Assembly (NCBI GenBank): GCA_031761405.1
Contig: JASEVX010000003.1
Location: 18,562,489-18,626,488 of the forward strand
Source: Serripes groenlandicus
Taxonomy: Eukaryota > Mollusca > Bivalvia > Cardiida > Cardiidae
Length of the DNA stretch: 64,000 bases
Reading direction: 5' to 3'
The translations under genes and the position numbers were made by a program. The notes under the pieces were generated by a model, which was given only the letters and a program-made list of their open reading frames with translations, was not told where the DNA came from and searched no databases. This document shows, one piece after another, positions 36,433 to 48,600 of this stretch (the stretch's first letter is position 1; every line of letters starts with the position of its first letter).

Positions 36433-36619
36433 ATGGAGAAAGAAAAACAACCCGAGCCGTTTGAAGAAGAAACCCTGACGGGTGAGAGTCAAGAAGAGAC
36501 GAAATATAAGAGGGAGACCTGGTCTAACAAAATGGATTTTCTGATCGCTTGTTGTGGGTTCTCCATTGGTCTGGGAAATGTGTGGAAATTTCCATTTCTT
36601 TGCTATAGAAATGGCGGGG
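36433..36619 (+). CDS. SLC6 transporter exon 1 (N-terminus and TM1)
   Basis: Residues 1-62 plus one base of codon 63. The acidic, charged cytosolic N-terminus (about 32 residues) is followed by TM1 containing [20 protein letters not shown], the SLC6 signature. F43 sits where GAT-1 has its substrate-contact tyrosine; K52 sits where the family has the gating arginine. The start is the ATG at 36433 (context AAAATGG), the first methionine in this frame. The donor is GTATGT at 36620, phase 1. An acceptor-like TTATTTTAG ends at 36395, so a 5'UTR intron is likely and no promoter is visible. Confidence 0.92.
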
Positions 36620-39600
36620 GTATGTATGATCACTTACCTGCTTTCGTTCTTGTATCCCGTAATGACATTCTGTTTGTCTCTTAGTTTCTCGCTTTTATCA
36701 TCGGAATAGTTATAAAGGAGCCATAGTTGGCGATTTAGAGATTTATTATATCTCACTTTTGCAGTCATTTTAAGGTGCGTTGTGACCCAATTAATTGTAA
36801 TACACTTCTAGCGCTTTGAGAGAATATATGTGTAGGTATATTTTACATTTAGGCGAACAGTGAAGACTCTTGGAATATTTTAGTAGATCATCATGAGTTG
36901 AGAGAATATATGTGTAGGTATATTTTACATTTAGGCGAACAGTGAAGACTCTTGGAATATTTTAGTAGATCCTCATGAGTTGAGAGAATATATGTGTAGG
37001 TATATGTTACATTTAGGCGAACAGTGAAGACTCTTGGAATATTTTAGTAGATCCTCATGAGTTGAGAGAATATATGTGTAGGTATATTTTACATTTAGGC
37101 GAACAGTGAAGACTCTTGGAATATTTTAGTAGATCCTCATGAGTTGAGAGAATATATGTGTAGGTATATTTTACATTTAGGCGAACAGTGAAGACTCTTG
37201 GAATATTTTAGTAGATCCTCATGAGTTGAGAGAATATATGTGTAGGTATATTTAACATTTAGGCGAACAGTGAAGACTCTTGGAATATTTTAGTAGATCC
37301 TCATGAGTTGAGAGAATATATGTGTAGGTATATTTAACATTTAGGCGAACAGTGAAGACTCTTGGAATATTTTAGTAGATCCTCATGAGTTGAGAGAATA
37401 TATGTGTAGGTATATTTAACATTTAGGCGAACAGTGAAGACTCTTGGAATATTTTAGTAGATCCTCATGAGTTGAGAGAATATATGTGTAGGTATATTTA
37501 ACATTTAGGCGAACAGTGAAGACTCTTGGAATATTTTAGTAGATCCTCATGAGTTGAGAGAATATATGTGTAGGTATATTTTACATTTAGGCGAACAGTG
37601 AAGACTCTTGGAATATTTTAGTAGATCCTCATGAGTTGAGAGAATATATGTGTAGGTATATGTTACATTTAGGCGGACAGTGAAGACTCTATGCATATTT
37701 TCGCAGATCCTCATGAGTTGAGAGAATATATGTGTAGGTATATTTAACATTTAGGCAAACAGTGATGACTCTATGCATATTTTCGCAGATCCTCATGAGT
37801 TGAGAGAATATATGTGTAGGTATTTTACATTTAGGCAAACAGTGAAGACTCTATGCATATGTTCGTTGACCCTCATGAGTTGAGACAGTACGCAGATGCA
37901 ATAAGACACAAACGTGTCCATAGAATACCAATCGTGCAATTACAATGATATCGATTCGCGATTAATAAAACACTCTTTGTATTATGTACATTTTCCCTTG
38001 TTTAGGAGCGTTTATAATCCCATACTTTGTATGTTATATAATACTATTTCATCCCCCTTTTTCCATTTCCCTACATTATCCTATACTTTGTATGTTGTAT
38101 AATACTATTTCATCCCCCTTTTTCCATTTCCCTACATAATCCCATACTTTGCATTATGTATATTTTCCCTCCTTTGTTTAGCCTCTTTATTCCCATACTT
38201 TGTATGTTGTATAATAATATTGCATACATTTATATTCAATTTTCCCTAATTAATCCCATACTTTGTAATATGCACAGTTTTCCCTATTTTAGGAGCGGTT
38301 TTAATCCCATACTGTGTATGTTTTATAATACCATTGCATACACTTGTATTCCCCTTTCCCTACATAATCTCATACATTGTATTATGTACATTTCCCTCTG
38401 TTTTAGGAGCGTTTACAATTCCATACTTTGTATGTTGTATAATACTATTTCATCCCCTTGTTTCCATTTCCCTACATAATCCCATACTTTGTAATATGTA
38501 CAGTTTTCCCTATTTTAGGAGCGTTGGTATTCTCATACTGTGTATGTTGTATACTACTATTTCATCCCCTTGTTTCCATTTTCCCTACATAATCCCATAA
38601 TTTGTATTATACACAGTTTTCCATATGGCACAATGGTCCTCATGCAAAAAAACAGGAGAGACAGGGGAGACAATGTACCACTGTTTAAGCCGTACTAATT
38701 GTTGACTAATTTAATTGTTATCTGCTCTTGTTATCATTTTGCTAATTGGCGGAAATTACCGGACATTTGTGTACATTCGGTATGTATACATCGATAGTGC
38801 GGCCGGAGGGCAGTAGAGAGATACACAGGGTACTTCAACATGGGATTATAGGGTAATAAAACTAGGGTGTTATGATATCGATATTTTTATTCAATTTACC
38901 AAAGACCTAATAACACATTAGGTCTTTGAATTTACCAATAAATAGTCGAGCCGGGTTTTTTCATCATTATCAATTTCATATAATACATGTACATTGTTAC
39001 AGACATGGAGCTCTTTTTTTTTGTTATTATTCATAACGAAATAATACTGTCAATATTGTATATATAATTATTCGTTCCTCCATAAGTGTGTTTCCTCTTT
39101 GCAATAGAGAGCATCAATTAACAAATTAGATCCATCAATTATGGTTTTATTTTGTTAAAAAAAAAGTCGAAAACATTGCAAAAATAATTCAAATATCTCG
39201 TAACGAGCAATCTCAATTATTCTAACACCGTTTTCAAATATGTGTGAACTCGTGTGTTTAGTCCATTTGTAAATATGGCTGGGCCTAATAGAATTAACCT
39301 CCCGTTCTAGAAAATATGAAAAATAATTCGGAAAAACTAGACTTAAATTAAATTTAATACCGTAAAAATATCATTAAAAACTAGGTGTAGATCTGTATGA
39401 TAAATAGATCTTTTTTAGTATATTTGTTTAAGGCAATTACACAACCTTATTATTTGAGTGGGGGTAATGCCTATTAAAGTTTAGTTAATAAAAGTCTACT
39501 TTTTTTTCGTGCAATGGATCAGTTCAATGATTTTTTCTTTTTTACGCAATTTTGTACTAACTCCTAACTTTTTTAATATGAGCTTGAGCTCAGGGATGCT

Positions 39601-42600
39601 TGATTCGTTGAGGCTTTTCCCAGAACTGTCCTGATTATCCTGTACTTCGCGGTAATCGACTTCTGCCTGTTTAAGTTCATCCTGAATTTTCCGTTTTTTG
39701 TTTTTATTCATTTCCGCAGTCTGAACAGTCCAGTAATTGGAATCGCGTTTATTGTACCTTCTTTTGTTTCGTGATATTTTCGATAAATGTCCAATTTCCA
39801 TGTTGTCATGTTTGGATGATACACTTAATCTTTACTGATCCTAGACCCAGAAAAGATGTTTAATTTCAACTTATGACATGTTTTCAGTATTGTGGATTTA
39901 AATGGTTTAATCAATAATTGTTGATAAGTTGTTCACATTTTTTGATAAGCTCATTACACACACGTTAATTATCCTAGACATGATAGAAAATCATATAAAC
40001 TGGCAATTGAAACTAAACGATTCGAAAATATTGATAGAGCGAACAGAACTTTGTAATTCAATGCAGATTAAAACAAAATATCACTTCCTGAGCATTTGTC
40101 CGAAATTCAATGATTTAAGAAAAAGATTCCTTTCTATAACTTGGCCAACTGTTACCCAATTTACCCAATTTATCAATATACTGGCATCAAAAAGAAGTAA
40201 GACGCAAGTCAATACGTTAACATTTATTAAAGAAGCTTTGGAAATGAGAGATTTAAGTTTAGAAAATATAGTCTAACTACATTAAAAATGTATTACCTTA
40301 TAAATGTATATTATAAAGTCCGAATTTTATTTGTAGAAGACGACTTTGAAATAGTGTTAGCAAAAGTATATATTCATCATTATAAACTATCTTGCCATTA
40401 TGTTTTCAAATGGAGTAAGTAAGTAAATTGTTTACTACGGTGACATGTTTTACACACGATTTATAATATACATTTATTTTTTAACAATTATTATTAACAC
40501 CCGGCCCCATGGGCCTTTAAGTCACCAAAATGTATAAATTTCATAATATAATACAAACAAGGGGGTCGCAATGCGTTTCAGTACATACAACAACAAAAAC
40601 CCCACTGATTATACAAAATGGTTTCGTTAATGATAGTAATTCATTTATATTCTGTCTGTTTTTCTCTCTCTCTCCATACCATATCATGAATTTGGACAAG
40701 TCATACAATATGCATGGATACCGATCACCTTATGCAAAGACCTAATAACACATTAGGTCTTTGCCTTATGGTTTGATTTAACAATTGAATAGTTATAACA
40801 ATCATCCATTTTATTTAGATAAGATAATATTAACAAATGTTGAAATTTATCCGTTCTGACTATACAAGCATCGAATTTAGGTAAAAGGCATTACATGCTG
40901 ATATATATGTAAGATAACGCAATATACACAGTCTGCACAGCGGGGGTAATAAATAGATTATTACCCCATCATAAATCGTCCGGCAATGGTCGGTAATTAT
41001 CGGAAGCTTTCGCTAGTAATCACGGAAACGTAAATGTTACCCTAAAACGTTAGTAGTACTTGTAGAAAATGGTAAAAAGGACCAAAATGTTATTACTTTA
41101 TTTTAATAAAATATATGTCAAATAAAAGGTAAGTGAATTTACTACATTAAGCCGTAAGTGCCCTGTTAATTTTTTATTTCTAAAAAAAGATATTTACTAA
41201 AGAACGTGTGAAAATTAGCGGAAAAATACCATTTTCTTACCGGTTTATATGCAATAAAGAGGGAATTTAGGGTGACTGTATTCAAAGTTAAAAAGGACCA
41301 AAATATTATTAATATAAATCAAATAAAAAAATATATTTATATTCGGGAGATATTTGTCTTGAAAACTTGATAAGTGCCTTTTTAAATTTTTGCAAAATAA
41401 AATTGTCATTGAGTAAAAACTAAAAAGTTGCTCTATAATCCCATGTAATTTAAGTTATCGATTTTTATAGTCGCTGATTCTCATAGTTGGATATGCCTAT
41501 TTTAGGAGCGTTTTTAATCCCGTACGTTGTATTATGTACGGTTTTCCCTTTTTTAGGCGCGTTTTTAATCTCATACTTTGTATTATGTACAGTTTTCGCT
41601 ATTTTAGGAGCGTTTTAAATCACATTCTTTGTTTTATGTACAGTTGTCTCTATTTTAGGAGCTTTTTTATTCCCATACTTTGTGTTATGTACAGTTTTTC
41701 CTATTTAAGGAGCGTTTTTAATCCCATACTTTGTATGCTGTATAATTGGTGGAATACCGACCTTCTTCCTCGAAGTATCATTAGGCCAGTTTATGTCGCA
41801 GGGAGGAATGAATGCGTGGCAAATATGTCCGCTTTTACAGGGTACGTATTTCTCGGCAATATCAACATGACCATTATTACTTGGTATGCGTTTTTATTAA
41901 TACCTGAATAATTACAGTACTTGGTATGTGTTTTATTAATACGTGAATAAGTACAGTACTTGGTATGCGTTTTATTAATACGTGAATAAGTACAGTACTT
42001 GGTATGCGTTTTGTTAATACGTGACTAATTACAGTACTTGGTATGCGTTTTATCAATACGTGAATAATTACAGTACTTGGTATGCGTTTTATTAAATTAT
42101 ACATTTTATGGATATGAGTCACGTCAGACGATTTGAGGTCTTACTGTCTCTTAATCCTTTCCGACATACAGACAATTTCTGACGCCTCTGCAGCAGATTA
42201 CTTTTGAAACCATTGTGGCAAAAGGAGATTGCTCATAATTAGCAATTTCTCCTTCTGCCACACTATTTCAACCCTATTCAATGATTATACTTTAATTTTC
42301 AAAATTTGCCAAGATGAGTTCAAAGTCGTCTGCTGCAGATGTATACATGGGAATGAGTTAGATTGGTGTACACCTAGTAGGCCAAAAGCTTTAAAAACGG
42401 TAGATGTGGTTTCCCTCCTTAGCGCTCAGGGTTGCGGGGATAGTATCAGAGTGGTACTATACCACTGGTGTCAGTACGCCGAGATATCACTGAAATACTT
42501 TCAGCATCGGCGTAAAGCACCAGATTAAAAAAAAAAAAAAAAAAAAATAGTATACACTTCTATTTTTGTCAGAATATAGGTCTATATATAACATACACAC

Positions 42601-45600
42601 GAACCATGAATAATCCTAATGGACTTGCTCCTGTTTGATTTTAAAAAATATATGACCCTGGACATAAATATCCTGTATGATCTACACAAAAATATGTAAA
42701 GGGTCAATTTATTTTAGATCATACAGGAGCAAGTCCCTTTGAATAATCTGATCAGACTGTGCTTGTCCACTTGCTCACCTGCGTCTTCCCACTACGCAGA
42801 ATCAGAAAACTCTCACAACGTCTGACGCATCTCAATATGTTTCGCTATTTGTAGGTATCGGGGTGGCCGCCGCCGTGATCGGTTTCCTTGTGAACTGCGA
42901 CTACAATATTCTCCTGTCCTGGTCCTTTTACTATCTCTTCGCCTCCCTCACTGCCGTTCTTCCCTGGTCCCATTGTGATAACGACTGGAACACCCCGGAC
43001 TGTACCGTCGGTGGACGAAAAGCGGGAACCAGCAATAATGTTACGTCACAAGAGAATATGACGTCATATAACGTGACCAGCGCTTCTATATTGAGCAACA
43101 GGAAGTCCTTCGTTTCCGATCCAGTAACTGAATTTTGGGAGTAAGTTGAAAATCGAAATTATATTTTAAAGCAGAAAATCAATAACCGGAAAATGACATA
43201 TCATTCTCGCCTCTTGACCTCAACAAGTTTTCATTAAGGACTAATTCCAGGATTTTTAGAAATTCCACATACAAATTTCAGGATTTCGTTTGGTCAGGAT
43301 TTTGAATTTTTTGTATTTGTCAATAAAACCACAACACATACAGTTTGGGATTAAATCTAAATGCAATACAAAGCTGTTTAACCCTTTCCATGTCTGAAGA
43401 TACAAAGAAAACCTTTAAACGTTTAAAACATTGAGACAACGGTTTAATTGCTGAAGACATGAAGTTCCTCCTTTTTAATAATAATTTTATTTCACAGATG
43501 TTAAAATTTATCCTCATATGTTTAAAAAGTAGACCACACTTGGGTGCGAAAGACCAGATTTTCGTTATTTCTAAAATTATTGTTTTTCAGAGTTTGTTCT
43601 TTACTTAATTTGTTTCAAGCCAAATAAACATTTTATATCACATATATGTAATCATTTAAATGTGTTATATTAGCTATCTATCTGTAATATTAGGTGTTTG
43701 AGCATTCTTTCGAAATGTTGACCTCGTGTCAAGATCGAGTCGTTGTGACATCGAAGAAAGTGAATACAAAATTAGGCAAAGCTTTAGTGCATGTTTCATT
43801 CCACTGCATTCGAGAGAAAACACGCATTTCTATATTATCTTTCTTTCTCCTACATTCAGCCCATGCAATCGTTTCGTGACGTATTAGAAATCAACTTTTC
43901 GAGCGGCATTATTTGTCTGCATAACTCGTCAATGTCATGGAAGCATTTTTCTTAATTTACATTTTACTTCCGGTTACTTCCCTTTATATTTTTGCAATAT
44001 GAAACTAGGTCACGATCAACACTATATTTAGCTTAGAAACAGTTCCTATTTTAGATATACATGGATTAACATTATTAAATGAATTCTACACAAATCAAAA
44101 CATCTCTTTGATCATGAAAATAACATTCAGTAAGTTAAAATTGCTTTTAAAAGAAGAATTCGACGTGAATTTTATCTCGATATTGACACATAGCAGTCTG
44201 CAGCGAGTCCATCTGCAGCAAGTCTAGCAGTGACTATTTTGTCTTCGCAAATAAAACAAAAAAAACATAAATGCGAGTCTAAATAAAGAAACTGCAAAAA
44301 CTTAAAACATCGGATTATTTATTTCATTTTAGAAGTGTAATAACTAAGTGTTTTTAAACAAACACAATCGTAATATGTTCAAGACATTTAGATTTTTTTC
44401 TTTCTAATAATAACTCGCCCTCCCATGGCATTTCCGAAACGCTATTAAAATATAAGTCGCGGGCTTCTGCCCGGAGACTAATTAATATTGAATATATATG
44501 AAAACATGATGGTAAATATTTCATTTATGCGTCATAACTCTAAGACTTATTCGCACACACTTCAGAACCATATTTCAATGCATGGATTGCTAGCAAAACA
44601 TTTGGGTTTGTGTTCATATTTGAAATGCAATATGTCGAATGTCGATTTCATTTTAGGCGTAAAGTCTTGGCAATATCAGACGGTATTGATGAGCCCGGGA
44701 TGATAAAGTGGGATCTGTGTTTATGTTTACTCCTGGGGTGGATCGTCGTGTATTTCTGTATTTGGAAGGGGATCAAAGGGTCCGGTAAAGTATGTACATC
44801 TATAGTTCGTGTAAAGTAAACTGTAGCATATTAAATACTAGTATATATCTGATGAATGTCTACTACAGATTGACTTTTTCGTCAGCCAATGAAATTGTCG
44901 CCTACAAAATCGTTATGTTTCAACAGGGGAGATAATCCGTATACAAAACGAGATGATGTCCGTTGAGTGTTCCTATTGTTTATGAACAGGGGAGATAATC
45001 CGTATACAAAACGAGATGATGTTCGTTGATTGTTCCTGTTGTTTATGAACAGGGGAGATAATCAGTATACAACACGAGATGATGTTCGTTGAGTGTTCCT
45101 ATTGTACATTAACCATGTTGATATCCGAAACGAACAACCAACGTGATATTTCATTGGACAGAAAAACAAGCGCCTGGTCATTTACATTTAAAAGTGAAGG
45201 GTTAATTCGAGACGACTTTTTATGCGGTGTCGCCAGTTCCAATATACACACAGAGAAGTATTTTGATGTGGTTCCAATGAGATGGATTAAATAATCAACG
45301 ATACACCAAATGTTTCGTACTCAAAGTTTTATTAAGACACATACGCGTATACGTCCCCAAGCAGTGTCGCCTGCAAACTCATTGACTCTGGGCCACGACT
45401 ACAAATTAACAAAATGTAGCTATAGAAATGGACTTGTCAGTGTAAATGCCCAGTCGTCCATCATCTGACAGACACGTGTATTCCTTTGACAGATGTACTC
45501 CGGTGCATAAGGTAGTCATACTTCTATGACTTTTCACTGACCGCGATGTTACGAATTGTGTAATTATTTCACTAAGGTCAGATTCAATATATGAGCCCGC

Positions 45601-48600
45601 CCATGGGAATGAGTAGGTGAACTGGCCGCCGTGATATGTCTAAAAAGGTGTTGAAAACGGCGTTAAACCGTAATCAATCAAACAATGTATTAATTGAAAC
45701 GGTTTGAATAATCCACTATCGGAAAAAACATAGTGTGAGTTTTTCATTAAAACACAGATGTTCCGATGCCGTTCGTCTTTAAAGTTAATCTCACAAATGA
45801 TAAGCCTGGTCATTTTGGCTGGAGTCTTCACTGTCTCTTGTTGCAATGATAACAATGTTCAACTGTTTGTCCATTATTCCTCCGTTAACAGGTGATGTAT
45901 ATCACGGTAACAACCCCATACTTACTGATGTTTATACTGTTAATACGAGGGTTGACGCTAGATGGCGCCATGGAGGGAATCAAGTTTTACATCGTACCAG
46001 ATTTCAGCAAAATTTGGAACATACAGGTAAGAGAAATCTTTAAAATATAAAATGGCAACCATCTTTTGCCGTCGACTTTACATAGACAGTTAGTATAGAC
46101 AATTCGATACTTTGCCTCGGCCCTTATATCCGCTCCTACCGACTGATTAAGCATACGAACAAGAATGGCACTTTACTTAATTGTGACCGCCATGCCATCA
46201 ACAGCAAACGTTTCTGAACTATAAAATTGAAATTTGATACTATTTTTATGCACTTTCAATTTGAGCACCACTTGTACGTATCAAACGCTTGATCGACATA
46301 GTGTTCAAAACAATTAACCTTTTATTCCAGAGTTGTTTAAATGGACTTGTCCAGCTTTGCCTTTTGAAGAGTCCAAACTCAATTTTAGGAATATCAAGCT
46401 TATAATGCTGAGTTGAGCTGCCAACGTTAAATGAGCCGTCCCGCGATAAAACCAACATTGTGGACTCTGCGTATAGTATCGTTTCGCGATATAACCAACA
46501 TTGTGGAATCTGCGTATAGTATCGTTCCGTGATATAACCATAATTGTGGACTCTACGTAAAGCATCGTCCCGCGATATAACCAACATTGTGGACTCTGCG
46601 TATAGTATCGTCCTGCGATATAACCAACATTGTGGACTCTACGTATAGTATCGTCCCGCGATATAACCAACATTGTGGACTCTACGTATAGTATCGTTCC
46701 GTGATATAACCAACATTGTGGACTATACGTATAGTATCGTCCCGCGATATAACCAACATTGTGGACTCTACGTATAGTATCGTTCCGTGATATAACCAAC
46801 ATTGTGGACTTTACGTATAGTATCGTCCCGCGATATAACCAACAGTGTGGACTATACGTATAGTATCGTCCCGCGATATAACCAACATTGTGGACTCTAC
46901 GTATAGTATCGTCCCGCGATATAGCGTATAGTATCGTCCCGCGATATAACCAACATTGTGGACTATACGTATAGTATCGTCCCGCGATATAACCAACATT
47001 GTGGACTCTACGTATAGTCCCGTCTCGCGATATAACCAACATTGTGGACTCTACGTATAGTATCGTTCCGCGATATAACCATCATTGTGGACTCTACGTA
47101 AAGCATCGTCCCGCGATATAACCATCATTGTGGACTCTACGTATAGTATCGTTCCGTGATATAACCAACATTGTGGACTCTGCGTATAGTATCGTCCCGC
47201 GATATAACCATCATTGTGGACTCTACGTATAGTATCGTTCCGTGATATAACCATCATTGTGGACTCTACGTATAGTATCGTCCCGCGATATAACCACCAT
47301 TGTGGACTCTGCGTATAGTATCGTCCCGGATCAGCCTAAACATGCCACGCAGGCTAACCGGTGCGACACTGTCCGCCTTCTGTGGATTTTCTGTTTCAGG
47401 AATCATTAATCTATACCTTTATCCCCCTGAGACGGAATGTGTCGGCCTGGATTAGCCTGCGCGGACTGCGCAGGCTGATCTGGGTCGATACATTACGCAG
47501 AAACCAAAATATTGGTTTTCCCACGGAGAGGCTCAAATATAGATACAGGTCAGTTGGTGGTGGCTCTATACTGGTGGCACACACAATCGGTTCGAGCAGA
47601 CAACGGATCAATACAAATATTTTTAATTCTAATATATAATAAACTTTTAATTACTAATGAGACTATTGTTTTATATACCAGGTATGGGCGGACGCCGGGA
47701 ACCAAGTGTTCTATTCGTATTCACTGGCCATCGGAACGTTAGTGGCGCTCGGAAGTTACAACAAATTCAATCACAACTCATACAGGTATAAACCAAACAC
47801 GGTATACTGGCTTAACGATAATGACACTACTACTAATTCAAATACACAATTCATACAGGTATAAACCAAACACGGTATACTGGATTAACGATAATGACAA
47901 TACTACTAATTCAAATACACAATGCATACAGGTATAAACCAAACACAGTATACTGGCTTAATGATAATGACAATACTACTAATTTAATCACAGGACTCTC
48001 ATTTGACATAGTACATGTAAGCATTTCAATCTTCCATGATGGCCTCAAGCATAATCAAAATGAAACATAAACACACGTGTGTTATATATGAATAACTTTA
48101 ATTACCTTTATACATACATATACAACTATGGAATTAAAATTGTAATGTTTATCACTAGATGCAACATATTGAGAACAAGCCAGATGTAAAGTCCCGCTTG
48201 TACTAATACAGTGTGACGTTTAAGGAGAGGTCACACCGGGGCATTAATATCATGTTTAATCTTAGATGAATTGATAACAAAGTTTGATTAAGATGTTTTG
48301 AAGAAAATTGTAAATAAAACTATAGTCACAAAAATTACGACCACGGCGAGACTCGAACTCGGAAGCTTTTGATTCGAAGTCCGACGCCTTATCCATTATG
48401 CCACGCGGCCGGTTGTAATTACAATCGTCATGTTCATGTCAGTATTTAATTTATTTTAAAGTTCCTGCTATCAGCTACATCAATGAATTTGGAGTCAAGT
48501 ATGTTCGAACAATGAAGACTGACGAGTTATCCATGCAGGTTTATCAGACAATTCACTGTCTGGCTACATGTACTACAGACCTAGATCCAACTTTTAAGAA

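Larger units (their letters stand above)
38635..41490. mobile_element. 2.86-kb insertion splitting the exon 2-edge array
   Basis: The array of exon 2-edge copies stops at 38630 and resumes at 41497. ATATG lies at both joints (38631-38635 and about 41491-41495), as expected for a short target-site duplication. The insert carries an inverted pair, CATGGGATTATAG near 38841 and CTATAATCCCATG near 41433, a SAP-like ORF, the end of a LINE ORF and two identical hairpins. I do not recognise the element class. Confidence 0.55.

Noticed and set aside
36388..36633. 81-codon minus-strand ORF over exon 1
   Set aside because: Shadow of SLC6 exon 1.
36813..37885. 82-bp array as another exon-edge duplication
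   Set aside because: It contains TTTTAG and GTGTAGGTAT by chance, but no match to exon 1 or exon 2 sequence.
41534..41911. 125-codon plus-strand ORF containing exon 2
   Set aside because: Out of frame with SLC6 and built from the 51-bp exon-edge copies; the SLC6 frame at 41710-41841 is the coding one.
41877..42122. 81-codon minus-strand ORF with a 13-residue repeat
   Set aside because: Artefact of a 39-bp tandem repeat, which is a multiple of three.
46314..47042. 242-codon minus-strand ORF with repeated [17 protein letters not shown]
   Set aside because: By-product of the MITE-tip array; it runs across MITE and flanking sequence and has no start context or splice sites.
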